The notes beneath the pieces are model-generated. The model saw only the letters and a list, made by a program, of their open reading frames with translations. It searched no databases and was not told where the DNA came from. Made by a program: the position numbers and the translations under genes. From contig NZ_ALAP01000052.1 of the NCBI RefSeq assembly GCF_000280905.1, positions 62,001 through 126,000 of the forward strand: DNA of 64,000 bases, written 5' to 3'. Shown in pieces: positions 8,654 through 17,536 of this stretch (position 1 is the stretch's first letter; the number at the start of each line of letters is the position of its first letter). This DNA is from Streptomyces sp. AA1529 (lineage in GTDB: Bacteria; Actinomycetota; Actinomycetes; Streptomycetales; Streptomycetaceae).

Positions 8654-9082
8654 TCAGTGCACGAAACGCCGCACCGTCTCCGGGTGGAGGACGACACGGG
8701 TCTGGTCCGCTGCCAGGATCGCGGCGAGCTGGTCGGCACGGACCGGGTCGTCGAGGTCCCAGTAGCGGGCGGCCAGACGGCCGCACAGGTCGTGCGCCCC
8801 GTCGGGTTCCACCGTGGTGCGGCCGGTGACCGACAGCCAGCGCTCCCGCTCCCCCACCGGCGCCGCGACGACGAGTGAGGCGCGGGGATCGCGGCGCAGA
8901 CGGCGCACCTTGAGCGAGTCCGGTGCGGTGAACAGCTGGATCGTCCCCTCCCCGGTCGCCTCGAACCACACCGGCCGGGGCTGCGGCGGCAGCGGCCCCG
9001 CGGCCACGGACAGGAATCCGTGCAGGGGGCGCCGGAGGAAGTCGAGGTCCTGGGCGGTCAGCGAACTGGCGTCGATGCTCAT
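8654..9082 (-). CDS. Pyridoxamine 5'-phosphate oxidase-family (PPOX, FMN/F420-binding) protein
   Basis: 142 residues with the split-barrel pattern: an LHGFLSVAAG strand, RPVWFEATGEGTIQLFTA, KVRRLRRDPRASLVV, and WLSVTGRTTV. This resembles actinobacterial PPOX proteins that bind FMN or F420; the substrate is unknown. The ATG at 9082 follows GGAAGG. It is transcribed divergently from the AraC-type regulator, with a shared 148-bp gap, so it is the likely target of that regulator. Confidence 0.75.
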   Translation of the reverse strand: MSIDASSLTAQDLDFLRRPLHGFLSVAAGPLPPQPRPVWFEATGEGTIQLFTAPDSLKVRRLRRDPRASLVVAAPVGERERWLSVTGRTTVEPDGAHDLCGRLAARYWDLDDPVRADQLAAILAADQTRVVLHPETVRRFVH

Positions 9083-9230
9083 CACGGCCCTTCCGATCGG
9101 TGCGGGGAACGGTTCCGGTGTCATGTGCCCACCGGCCCACGGCACCGAGTGAACACGACCGGCTCGGACGAACCCATGGGTGGAAAGCCGGATCGCCTGC
9201 GTATTCGTCCAGGCGGCTAGCCTTGGCGAA

Positions 9231-10244
9231 GTGGACGCGTTCAGTGACCTGATCCGAGGCGTGCGGGCACACGGCTCGCTGTTCGGCAGCTCGACCCTGT
9301 CCCCACCGTGGGCGCTGCACTTCGTGGACGGCGCGCCGCTGACCCTGTGCACCGTCCTGACGGGCGGCGGCTGGATCGTGCCGGAGCACTCTCCGCCCGA
9401 GCCGCTCCGCGCCCGCGAGACGATCGTCGTGCGCGGCCCCGCGACGTTCACCTTCGTCGACGAGGTCGGCACCCGTGCCGAACCGCTCGCGTGCGGGGAG
9501 CACTGCGCGACACCCGAGCAGGGCGGGACCCGGCACCGGCGCGGCTGGACCGACCACGGCGAGGACGCCCGGGAGGGCGGGGACGGCGGTCGCGGTGCGA
9601 CGACCCTGATCGTCGGCGCCTATCCCGTGCGCGGCGAGATCAGCCGCCGCCTCCTGGACGCGCTGCCCGCCGCGCTGCGCGTGGGTGCCGGGGGCACGGC
9701 CGACGCCGTGCTGGACCACCTCGCCGCGGAGACCGCCGTCGACACGCCGGGCCAACAGGTCGTACTCGACCGGCTGCTGGACTGGATGCTGGTCTGCACG
9801 CTGCGCGAATGGTTCGACCGGCCCGGCGGCGAGCCCCCGGCCTGGTGGGCCGCCCAACGGGACCCGGTGGTCGGCGACGCGCTGCGCCTGCTGCACGCCG
9901 ACCCGGCGGCACCGTGGACGGTCGCCGGGCTGGCCGAGCGCACCGGTGTGTCGCGCTCGACGCTGGCCAAGCGGTTCGCCGACCTGGTCGGCGAACCGCC
10001 GCTGACCTACCTCACCCACTGGCGGATGGCTCTCGCCGCCGACCTCCTGGTCGAGCAGGAGGCCGCGACCGTGGCGGACGTCGCCCGCAGTGTCGGCTAC
10101 GCCGACCCGTTCGGCTTCAGCGCTGCGTTCAAACGCACCCGGGGCGTCAACCCGAGCGGCTTCCGGCGTGCCGCGACCGCGGCCTCCCCGTCCGGTCCGC
10201 GGACCGGACGAGAGCGCACCGCCCCGGTCGGCCCGGGCGCCTGA
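9231..10244 (+). CDS. AraC-family transcriptional regulator with cupin-type N-terminal domain
   Basis: 337 residues from the GTG at 9231 (DAFSDLIRGVRAHGS follows, a typical opening for this group). The N-terminal cupin (residues 20-170) precedes a double helix-turn-helix near the end: WTVAGLAERTGVSRSTLAKRF and ATVADVARSVGYADPFGFSAAF, then the NPSGFRR signature. It should activate or repress the divergent PPOX gene in answer to a small ligand; this is inferred from gene order. The open frame extends upstream to 9180 but those residues are not conserved. Confidence 0.85.
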   Translation: MDAFSDLIRGVRAHGSLFGSSTLSPPWALHFVDGAPLTLCTVLTGGGWIVPEHSPPEPLRARETIVVRGPATFTFVDEVGTRAEPLACGEHCATPEQGGTRHRRGWTDHGEDAREGGDGGRGATTLIVGAYPVRGEISRRLLDALPAALRVGAGGTADAVLDHLAAETAVDTPGQQVVLDRLLDWMLVCTLREWFDRPGGEPPAWWAAQRDPVVGDALRLLHADPAAPWTVAGLAERTGVSRSTLAKRFADLVGEPPLTYLTHWRMALAADLLVEQEAATVADVARSVGYADPFGFSAAFKRTRGVNPSGFRRAATAASPSGPRTGRERTAPVGPGA

Positions 10245-10310
10245 ACACGGGGCGGGTCAAGGCCCGAGCACCCCGGCCCGGCCCGCCGCACGCGGCGGCG
10301 CGGGACGCCC

Positions 10311-11510
10311 TCAGCCCGCCTTCCCCGGGGTGCCGTGCCAGTCGACGCACATCACCAGTGCGTCGTCCTGGAGCGGTGCCTCGGCGCGGTATGTCGCCAG
10401 TTCCCGGAGGACCGCGGCGGGGACCAGACCGGCGGGCAGCAGCCGGTGCCCCGGCAGCGAGCGGGCGAGTGCGCGCTCGCCGTACTTCTCGCTCCGGTCC
10501 GGCGGCGCCTCCTCCGCCGGACCCGAGGGCGTGTCGTAGACGCCGTCGCTGCCGATCAGCAGGCGGTCGCCGGGCCGCACCGTGAAGGACTCCTCCGCAT
10601 AGACCGTGTCCTCGAACATGCCCAGCGGCAACTGGTGGTCGAAGGGGACCGCCACCACGTCACGGCCCCGTATCCGCCACAGCCGCGGGGAGCCCGCGTC
10701 CACGACCGCCACCCGGCCGGTCGCCAGCTCGAACCGCAGCAGCAGCACGGACACGTAGGCCGCGCCCCGGTACTGCGCGTAGACGGCCTGGTCGGCCAGT
10801 GTCGCCTGCCCCGCCAGATCCAGTCCGGCCCGGCGCGCGTTGCGCAGCGCGTTGGTGGCGAGGTTGGTCAGCAGCGCCGCCTCTATGCCCTCGCCCATGC
10901 CGTTGGTGACGGCGAGGGTCAGATACCGCTCCGACGCCTCCCAGTCGAAGCTGTCGCCGCGGATCGCGTACGCGGGCTCCAGATGGGCGCCGACCTCGAA
11001 CTCGTCGCGGACGCAGGTGCGGCCGGGCAGCAGCTGCCACTGCATCTCCGCCGCCAGGGTCAGCCGGGAGGCCCGGCGGGCGAGCAGGAAGACGTCCGTG
11101 TCCCGCTCGGCGACCAGGATCTCGTGGCCCAGCGCCTCGCACACCTGCCGCAGCGCGGGCAGCAGCCCGCCGGGATCGGCCGGGGGCGGCAGCTCGACCG
11201 AGAGCGTGCCCAGCCGGTCGCCGCGGAGGGTGACGGGCAGATGGACGACGGCTCCACCGTCGGGCTGCTGGACCGTGAAGGGCTCCTGGGAGCCGAACGC
11301 CCGGCCCTGCGGGCTGTCGTGCACGGACACCGGCCCGGTCTCGGCGGCGTGGCCGTCGACCGGCTGCAGCGACTTCATGCCGTAGTCGATCATGCGGAGC
11401 TCGACGCGTCCTGCGCCGTACCGGTCGCGCAGCTCCTCGGCGACGACCCGGGCGAGCGCGTGCGGCGGTGCGGAGCGCAGCGCCTGCTGCAGGGCGGCGA
11501 ATCTGTCCAC
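10311..11510 (-). CDS. SpoIIE-type PP2C-like phosphatase with N-terminal GAF-like region
   Basis: 399 residues from the GTG at 11510, which has AGGA upstream; an ATG 57 nt further upstream has no ribosome-binding site. Residues 1-155 look GAF-like, and 165-390 match the SpoIIE/PP2C fold (IRGDSFDW, GSDGVYD, DDALVMCVDWHG). Family members dephosphorylate anti-sigma-factor antagonists. One core motif is altered: the usual DVMGHG reads NGMGEG, so a metal-binding Asp is Asn and the His is Glu. The GD, SDG and DDA motifs remain. Activity may be weak, altered or lost. Confidence 0.8.
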   Translation of the reverse strand: MDRFAALQQALRSAPPHALARVVAEELRDRYGAGRVELRMIDYGMKSLQPVDGHAAETGPVSVHDSPQGRAFGSQEPFTVQQPDGGAVVHLPVTLRGDRLGTLSVELPPPADPGGLLPALRQVCEALGHEILVAERDTDVFLLARRASRLTLAAEMQWQLLPGRTCVRDEFEVGAHLEPAYAIRGDSFDWEASERYLTLAVTNGMGEGIEAALLTNLATNALRNARRAGLDLAGQATLADQAVYAQYRGAAYVSVLLLRFELATGRVAVVDAGSPRLWRIRGRDVVAVPFDHQLPLGMFEDTVYAEESFTVRPGDRLLIGSDGVYDTPSGPAEEAPPDRSEKYGERALARSLPGHRLLPAGLVPAAVLRELATYRAEAPLQDDALVMCVDWHGTPGKAG

Positions 11511-11804
11511 GAGCGGTCCTGGTTCTGTGCGGGGCTGACGATGACCCCGCTGGTACTGGGATCGCACGGGTTCAGCCGTTCCGGAAGAGTCCCGCGAAAG
11601 AACCTATCGCAGACACATGCGGACCGGTCCGGCCGCGTTCCCCGCCGCGGTGGGTGCCGCCCCGCGGGAGGTCCGCGTGTCCGGTCCGCGGGAGCCGGGC
11701 GGCAGGCGGCCGGGTGCGGCGATGAGTTCGCGCTCCGTGCCCGGTCCGTCCTCCCGGGAACGCCGGGGCGACGCGCCCGGCGTACGGCACCGGGAGGCGG
11801 ATCC

Positions 11805-12455
11805 GTGGTGGAGACGAGCGGGAACGGGACGGGCGGCACAACGCCGCGGGCGGCGGAGCTGCTGCGGCGGGCCCTCGGCTATGCGCTGGGCACCGCGCAG
11901 CCGGTGACCCCCGCTCTGCTGGATCGGCCGACCCCCTGCGCGCACTGGGACCTGGGCAGACTGATGGCGCACGCGGACGACTCGCTGCGAGCACTGCACG
12001 AGGGCCTCACGGAAGGTGCCGTCGCGCTGTACCCGAAGCCCGGGAGCTGCACAGGCGACCCGGCGAGTCCGGCGGGTCCGGCGGGTGACGGCGCGGGCGA
12101 GGCGGATCCCGCGGCGGCCTTCCGGCTGCGGGCCGCGCGGCTGCTGGGCATCTGGACCCGGGACGGTCCGCGGCACCGGCCGGTCGCGGTGGCCGGCGCA
12201 CCGCTGACGGCGACCGCCCTGGCGCTGACGGGCGCGGTGGAGATCGCGGTGCACGGCTGGGACATCGCCCGCGCCACCGGCCGGACCGCATGCCCCGTTC
12301 CCGCGCCGCTGGCGGCCCGGCTGCTGCCGGTGGCCCGGCATCTGGTGCCGCACGCGGAGGCCCGGCGACCGCTGTTCGGGCCGGAGGTGCGCCTGGCCCC
12401 CGGCGCCCCGCCAGGTGACCGGCTGCTGGCCTTCCTCGGGCGCGACCCCGGGTGA
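11805..12455 (+). CDS. DinB/mycothiol-dependent maleylpyruvate isomerase-like (TIGR03086-type) protein
   Basis: 216 residues. A four-helix DinB-type fold is indicated by CAHWDLGRLMAHADDSL and the conserved EIAVHGWDIARATG, followed by a C-terminal FLGRDP ending. Relatives bind a divalent metal and often use mycothiol, but the substrate is unknown. Tandem GTG codons lie at 11805 and 11808; GGGAGG at 11791-11796 fits the first. It stands alone, divergent from the phosphatase gene. Confidence 0.72.
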   Translation: MVETSGNGTGGTTPRAAELLRRALGYALGTAQPVTPALLDRPTPCAHWDLGRLMAHADDSLRALHEGLTEGAVALYPKPGSCTGDPASPAGPAGDGAGEADPAAAFRLRAARLLGIWTRDGPRHRPVAVAGAPLTATALALTGAVEIAVHGWDIARATGRTACPVPAPLAARLLPVARHLVPHAEARRPLFGPEVRLAPGAPPGDRLLAFLGRDPG

Positions 12456-12580
12456 TCCCGGGTGGCTCGGGCGATCCCGGACGGCCGGGGGCGTGCCCTG
12501 CGTCGACGGGTGTGTGCCCCGGCCGGGCGGTGGGGCACACCCCGGCGAAGGCGTCCTCGGACCGGCGAACGGGGGACGAC

Positions 12581-12623
12581 GGACCGTGATGGTGGGCCGG
12601 TGGCCGCCGGACCGTGACGGTGG
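12581..12623. repeat. Direct repeat GGACCGTGAYGGTGG, two copies 28 bp apart
   Basis: Copies at 12581-12595 and 12609-12623 differ at one position and run into a GGTGGAC-rich tract to about 12655. They sit in the 228-bp convergent gap between the DinB-like and RpiR genes. No function is evident; probably simple-sequence expansion. Confidence 0.5.
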
Positions 12624-12683
12624 ACCGTGGCCGGTGGACGGTGGACGACGGTCCCGAGGCGGCGGCCCGTGGCCGGCACCGGC

Positions 12684-13535
12684 TCACTCGGCGAACAGGC
12701 CGCGCTCTCCGGCTCGGGTGTCGAACTCCTCGAGGCGTGCCTGCGCGTCCGGCAGCCCGTCGCACATGGCCTCCAGCAGCACCCGGCCCAGCAGCATGGG
12801 TGCGCACGCCGTGTCGAAGGCCAGACCCGTACCGACGGGCGCGGGCAGCAGCAGATCCTCGGGGTGGGCGACCGGCGCGAAGGCGCTGTCGGCGACGGTG
12901 ACGACCGACAGTCCCGCCTCCCGCGCGCTCTCCAGCGCCTCCACGGTCTCGCGCGGGTGGCGGGGCAGCGCGAAGCACAGCAGCGTCCGGGCTCCGGCGC
13001 GTACGCAGCCGTCGATGCGGTCCAGGAGCATGGAGCCGCCCTCGGTGAGCAGCCGGACATCGGGGTGGACCTTGGCCGCGAAGTACGCGAAGCCGGTCGC
13101 CTGTGCGGCCGCGGCCCGGAGTCCGAGCACGGGCAGCGGGCGGGAGGCGGCCAGCAGCTCACCGGCGCGCTCGACCGGCGCCGGGTCCTCCAGCAGCGCG
13201 GCCAGATGCCGCAGGTTCTCGATCTCGGCGTGTACGGCCTGCTGGTACTCGCTGGGCCCGGTGGAGCCCTCGCCCTCGGCGGCGGACTCGCCTTCCGCGG
13301 GCGGCTCGCTCTCGCGCAGGTGGCGGCGGAGCGCCGGGTAGCCGTCGAAGCCGAGCGCCACCGCGAACCGGGTGACGGAGGGCTGGCTGACTCCGGCCAG
13401 CTCGGCGAGTTCGACGCTGGAGAGGAACGGGGCGTCGCCCGCCCTGCGGACCATGCAGTGCGCGATACGGCGCTGGGTCGGGGTCAGCCGGTGCCCTTCG
13501 AAGAGCTTCAGCAACCGCGCGCTCGCGCTGCCCAT
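12684..13535 (-). CDS. MurR/RpiR-family transcriptional regulator
   Basis: 283 residues from the ATG at 13535 (AGAGG upstream). The N-terminal RpiR helix-turn-helix contains LSSVELAELAGVSQPSVTRFAVALGFDGYPALRRHLRE; a C-terminal SIS sugar-phosphate-binding domain covers about residues 120-260. The family controls sugar-phosphate, amino-sugar or, in some actinobacteria, amino-acid catabolism. Nothing catabolic adjoins it, so its regulon is unknown. A relative next to the hut genes is something I recall from other Streptomyces, making hut control a possibility. A dyad 31 bp upstream suggests autoregulation. Confidence 0.85.
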   Translation of the reverse strand: MGSASARLLKLFEGHRLTPTQRRIAHCMVRRAGDAPFLSSVELAELAGVSQPSVTRFAVALGFDGYPALRRHLRESEPPAEGESAAEGEGSTGPSEYQQAVHAEIENLRHLAALLEDPAPVERAGELLAASRPLPVLGLRAAAAQATGFAYFAAKVHPDVRLLTEGGSMLLDRIDGCVRAGARTLLCFALPRHPRETVEALESAREAGLSVVTVADSAFAPVAHPEDLLLPAPVGTGLAFDTACAPMLLGRVLLEAMCDGLPDAQARLEEFDTRAGERGLFAE

Positions 13536-13566
13536 CCCGCACCTCTCATTCAGCCCACTCCTCCCT

Positions 13567-13582
13567 TGCATAACCCTATGCA
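13567..13582. promoter_or_regulatory. Palindrome TGCATA-ACCC-TATGCA, candidate RpiR operator
   Basis: A perfect 6-bp dyad with a 4-nt spacer, unusually AT-rich for this genome, 31 bp upstream of the RpiR start and in the 200-bp gap shared with the divergent membrane-protein gene. The position suggests autoregulation and perhaps control of the divergent gene. Confidence 0.5.
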
Positions 13583-13734
13583 GCAACGGTCGTCCCGGGC
13601 AAGGCGCAGCCGCGGCGGGCGCCGGAGGGGTCCGGGGTACCGGGAGGGGAACGGCCCGCGAACCGGGGGCGCCCCCGCCGCGAAGGGGGCTAGCACCACT
13701 GCCAGGCGCCCGCGGCGCCCGTAGGCTGGCGGAC

Positions 13735-14172
13735 ATGAGCGGAGCCGACCATGAGCTGAGGAAAGAACTCGACGCGACGTTGCAGACGCGCCGGGAACTG
13801 GGCCCCGAGTACGAGAACGAACTGCTCGACTCGTTCCTCGAAAAGGTGGAGCAACGACTCGACACCGTGGTCGACAAGCGGGTGCGGCGCCGGATGGCGG
13901 AGGAGCAGATGGTCGCCGCCCGGGGCAACGGCGTCGGCGCCGCGCCGCAGCCGCGGCCCGCCTCCGGCCTGCCGGACGGGCTCGGCGCCCGGCTGGGCCT
14001 GGCGGTGGCCTCCCTGGTGCTGGCGATCCCGCTCTCGGCCATCGCGGTGGCCAACGCCGGCCTGACCGGCCTGGTCACCTGCTGGGCGGGCATCGTCGCG
14101 GTGAACGGCCTGCAGGCCAGCCGCTCCTGGTTCTCCCGCGGCGGCAGCGCCCACGCCTCCGACCTCGACTGA
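13735..14172 (+). CDS. Small conserved membrane protein with charged N-terminal coil
   Basis: 145 residues. Residues 1-65 are strongly charged and helical (KELDATLQTRRELG, EKVEQRLDTVVDKRVRRRM). A linker rich in Pro/Gly is followed by two hydrophobic segments (GLAVASLVLAIPLSAIAVANAG, 22 residues at about 85-107, and a second at 109-125), giving two membrane spans with a cytoplasmic N-terminal domain. I do not recognise a named family. It is single, with the ATG at 13735. Confidence 0.7.
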   Translation: MSGADHELRKELDATLQTRRELGPEYENELLDSFLEKVEQRLDTVVDKRVRRRMAEEQMVAARGNGVGAAPQPRPASGLPDGLGARLGLAVASLVLAIPLSAIAVANAGLTGLVTCWAGIVAVNGLQASRSWFSRGGSAHASDLD

Positions 14173-14408
14173 GCCCGTACCGGCCCGGGGCCGGACGCCG
14201 CCCGCGGGCGACGGCGGCTCCGCGGACTGCGGGACCCGCCCGCGGCAGGGTCCCGCCGACGGCGGCGGCTCCGCCCCGGCCGCCCGGGGCCGGACGGGCG
14301 GGGCGGCCGGACGGGGCGGCCGGACGGGCGGACCGCCGTCGGGCACCGGAGGCTCGGCGCCCACGCACACCCGTCCGGGTCCTCAGCAGCCCACGGCCAC
14401 GCGCCGAC

Positions 14409-14443
14409 GTCCGGCGTCCGACGTCCGGCGTCCGGCGTCCGTC
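14409..14443. repeat. Five tandem heptamers of GTCCGNC next to the cystathionine beta-synthase stop
   Basis: GTCCGGC, GTCCGAC, GTCCGGC, GTCCGGC, GTCCGTC in unbroken tandem, ending 1 bp before the stop of the minus-strand gene. The rest of the 272-bp convergent gap (14173-14444) is GC-rich with several GGCGGCCGGACGGG-like copies and potential hairpins, but no clear terminator or gene. Confidence 0.6.
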
Positions 14444-14444
14444 C

Positions 14445-15833
14445 TCAGCGGCCCTCGTGCGCGAGGAAGGCGAGCAGGTCCTGCCGACTCACGACGCCGC
14501 TCGGCTTGCCCTCCGCGAGGACGACCGCCGCGTCGGCGCCCTCCAGTACGGCCATCAGGTCGGCCACGCTCTCCCCGGCGCCCACGTGCGGCAGGGGCGC
14601 ACTCATGTGCTTCTCCAGCGGGTCCCCGAGGGAGGCGCGCTGTGCGAACAGCGCGTCGAGCAGCTCGCGTTCGACGACGGACCCGATCACCTCGGCCGCC
14701 ATCACGTCCGGGTGCCCGGCGCCGCGCTTGACCACGGGCATCTGCGAGACGCCGTACTCGCGCAGCACCTCGATGGCCTCGCCCACCTTCTCCTCCGGGT
14801 GCATGTGCACCAGCGAGGGGATCGGGCCCTCCTTGAAGCGCAGCACCTCGCCGACCCGGGCGCCGGTGTTGCCGCCCTCCTCCAGGAAGCCGTAGTCGTT
14901 CATCCACTCATCGTTGAAGATCTTGCTCAGATAGCCGCGCCCGCCGTCCGGCAGCAGCACGACCACCACCGCGTCCGGACCGAGTCGCTTGGCCACCTCC
15001 AGCGCGCCGACCACGGCCATCCCGCAGGAACCGCCGACCAGCAGTCCCTCCTCCTTGGCCAGCCGCCGCGTCATCTGGAAGGAGTCCTTGTCCGAGACGG
15101 CCACGATCTCGTCGGTGACGCCGCGGTCGTAGGCGTCCGGCCAGAAGTCCTCGCCCACGCCCTCGACGAGGTAGGGACGGCCCGAACCGCCGGAGTAGAC
15201 GGAGCCCTCGGGGTCGGCGCCCACGATCCGCACCCGGCCGTCGCTGACTTCCTTCAGATAGCGGCCGGTGCCGCTGATGGTGCCGCCGGTGCCGATGCCG
15301 GCCACGAAGTGGGTGATCCGGCCGTCGGTCTGCTCCCACAGCTCGGGACCCGTCGTCTCGTGGTGCGAGCGGGGGTTGTTGGGGTTGCTGTACTGGTCGG
15401 GCTTCCAGGCGCCCGGGGTTTCGCGCACGAGCCTGTCGGAAACGTTGTAGTAAGAGTCGGGATGTTCGGGATCGACGGCCGTGGGGCAGACCACGACCTC
15501 GGCCCCGTAGGCCCGCAGCACATTGATCTTGTCCATGGAGACCTTGTCGGGGCAGACGAAGAGGCACCGGTACCCCTTCTGCTGCGCCACGATGGCCAGT
15601 CCGACACCGGTGTTGCCCGAGGTGGGCTCCACGATCACCCCGCCGGGCCGGAGCTCGCCGGACTGCTCTGCCGCCTCGATCATGCGCAGCGCGATCCGGT
15701 CCTTCACGGAACCGCCTGGATTGAAGTACTCGACCTTGGCAAGGACGGTGGCCTGGATACCGTCCGTGACACTGTTGAGCTTGAGCAGCGGGGTGTTGCC
15801 GACAAGCTCGATCATCGACTCGTGATACTGCAC
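14445..15833 (-). CDS. cbs: Cystathionine beta-synthase
   Basis: 462 residues, matching actinobacterial CBS. It condenses serine with homocysteine (reverse transsulfuration). The fold-type II PLP core contains Lys44 in NPGGSVKDR, the substrate loop EPTSGNTGVGLA, and the phosphate loop GIGTGGTISGTGRYLKE. Two C-terminal CBS domains (about 340-460) are regulatory and may bind adenosyl ligands. GTG at 15833 with GGAG upstream gives VQYHESMIELVGNTP; longer starts are not conserved. It is divergent from the GDSL hydrolase gene. Confidence 0.92.
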   Translation of the reverse strand: MQYHESMIELVGNTPLLKLNSVTDGIQATVLAKVEYFNPGGSVKDRIALRMIEAAEQSGELRPGGVIVEPTSGNTGVGLAIVAQQKGYRCLFVCPDKVSMDKINVLRAYGAEVVVCPTAVDPEHPDSYYNVSDRLVRETPGAWKPDQYSNPNNPRSHHETTGPELWEQTDGRITHFVAGIGTGGTISGTGRYLKEVSDGRVRIVGADPEGSVYSGGSGRPYLVEGVGEDFWPDAYDRGVTDEIVAVSDKDSFQMTRRLAKEEGLLVGGSCGMAVVGALEVAKRLGPDAVVVVLLPDGGRGYLSKIFNDEWMNDYGFLEEGGNTGARVGEVLRFKEGPIPSLVHMHPEEKVGEAIEVLREYGVSQMPVVKRGAGHPDVMAAEVIGSVVERELLDALFAQRASLGDPLEKHMSAPLPHVGAGESVADLMAVLEGADAAVVLAEGKPSGVVSRQDLLAFLAHEGR

Positions 15834-16110
15834 CGTGGTCTCCGCGCGTAGTCGTGGTCGCAGGGCCGCGGGGTCGCGAGCCCGTGCGGACACCTTATGG
15901 GGCAACACGTGCACACCCCAGGTGCGTTGCAGGGCGGGCCGCACGGGGCAACACAGTCTTGGAGGTCGCGGACCCCCGGCGTTCGGACGACAGCGCGCAC
16001 ACCGGCGCACAACAGCCCCCGAACGCACAGGATCAGGCGCCCGCTCCCTCACGAACGGACGCACCACTACATGAGCCCATGATCGGGAACTCGGGAGGCG
16101 GAAGAGGACA

Positions 16111-17175
16111 ATGCCGATGTCGAAGGCGTCGAGCGCGAGAGTGGCCCGGCGAATCGCGACCGCGGCCGCCTATGGAGGCGGCGGACTCGGCCTGGTCGGT
16201 GGAGCGGCGGTCGGGCTGCTCTTCACCGAACTCCAACTGGCGAAACACCATATCGGCGGCTCCGACGACGAGCCGCCCAAGGCCGACGGACCGTACGGCA
16301 GCGCCTTCGGCAGGCTCTACGACGGCCAGCCGCTGCGCCTCGCCTTCCTCGGCGACTCCACCGCGGCGGGCCAGGGCGTGCACCGGCCCCGCCAGACGCC
16401 CGGGGCGCTGCTCGCCTCGGCGCTCGCGGCGGTCGCCGAACGCCCCGTCGAACTGCGCAACGTGGCCCTCTCCGGTGCCATGTCCGACGATCTGGAGCGG
16501 CAGATCACGCTGCTGCTGAGCGAACGGGACCTGGCCGAGGCGCCGGACGTGTGCGTGATCATGGTCGGCGCCAACGACGTGACCCACCGGATGTCCCCGG
16601 CACGCTCGGTCCGCCATCTGTCGGACGCGGTGGCGCGACTGCGGACGGCGGGCTGCGAGGTGGTCGTGGGCACCTGCCCCGACCTGGGCAGTGTCGAGCC
16701 GGTCGGGCAGCCGCTGCGCTGGATCGCCCGGCGGCTCTCGCGCCAGCTCGCCGCGGCCCAGACCATCGCCGTGGTCGAGGAGGGCGGCCGTACGGTCTCG
16801 TTGGGCGACCTGCTCGGCCCGGAGTTCTCCGCGAACCCGCGCGAACTGTTCGGACCCGACAACTACCACCCCTCGGCCGAGGGGTACGCCACGGCGGCGA
16901 TGGCCGTACTGCCGTCGCTGTGCGCGGCGCTGGGCCTGTGGCCGACGGAGGACGAGCGGCCGGACGCGCGGCGGCGCGAGGGCATCCTCCCGGTGGCGCG
17001 GGCCGCCGCGGAGGCGGCGGCCGAGGGCGGTACGGAGGTCGCCGGGATGCGCGGCCCGTGGGCGCTCCTCAAGCACCGCCGCCGGCGCCGGCTGCCGACC
17101 GCCGAGGAGGCCGGCCCCAGGTACACCGGGGACCGTGCCGAGGACGTCGCCGAGGACGTCGCCGAGAACCGCTGA
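16111..17175 (+). CDS. SGNH/GDSL-family hydrolase, membrane-anchored
   Basis: 354 residues. A transmembrane or signal-anchor segment lies at about 18-40, then the SGNH blocks: block I FLGDSTAAGQGV (Ser nucleophile), block II around SGAMSDDLE, block III MVGANDVTHR (Asn), and block V DNYHPSAEGYA (Asp/His). It is an esterase, lipase or deacylase acting at or outside the membrane. The C-terminal 90 residues are charged and low in complexity. ATG at 16111 follows GGAGGCGGAAGAGG. Single gene. Confidence 0.83.
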   Translation: MPMSKASSARVARRIATAAAYGGGGLGLVGGAAVGLLFTELQLAKHHIGGSDDEPPKADGPYGSAFGRLYDGQPLRLAFLGDSTAAGQGVHRPRQTPGALLASALAAVAERPVELRNVALSGAMSDDLERQITLLLSERDLAEAPDVCVIMVGANDVTHRMSPARSVRHLSDAVARLRTAGCEVVVGTCPDLGSVEPVGQPLRWIARRLSRQLAAAQTIAVVEEGGRTVSLGDLLGPEFSANPRELFGPDNYHPSAEGYATAAMAVLPSLCAALGLWPTEDERPDARRREGILPVARAAAEAAAEGGTEVAGMRGPWALLKHRRRRRLPTAEEAGPRYTGDRAEDVAEDVAENR

Positions 17176-17536
17176 CCCGGTCGGCGGCCGGCACCGGGAC
17201 CGCACGGGGCCCGGGCCGGGCCGACGGGGGCACCGGCGCCCGGGCCGAGCAGGAGCGGGGCGGGACCGGGGCCCGGGCGGACCGGGAGCGGGGCGGGGCG
17301 AGGCCGCGGGCCATCCGGACGCCGCGGCGGCACTGCGGCAGCCGCGAGGAGCACGGGACCGGGAGCGGGACGGGAGCGGGACCGGGAGCGGGACCGGCTG
17401 CGACGCCTTGACCGCGAGACCGAAAAAGCGAACGCTTAGAAGAGGCCCGCATCACATCCCCGGGACCGTGACCCTCACCCTACGGGCGGGTAGCTTCCGC
17501 TGCGTAGCCACTCGCCGACCCTCTCTGGAGCCCCTG
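17176..17536. other. 361-bp gap with GGGACCGGGAGC repeats and dyad AAGCG-AA-CGCTT
   Basis: 17176-17400 is low-complexity; from 17355 to 17397 a near-perfect GGGA(C)CGGGAGC unit repeats four times. The dyad AAGCGAACGCTT (17426-17437) and a TAGCTT hexamer near 17491 lie closer to the thiolase and may be its operator and -10. No coding sequence is evident. Confidence 0.45.
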
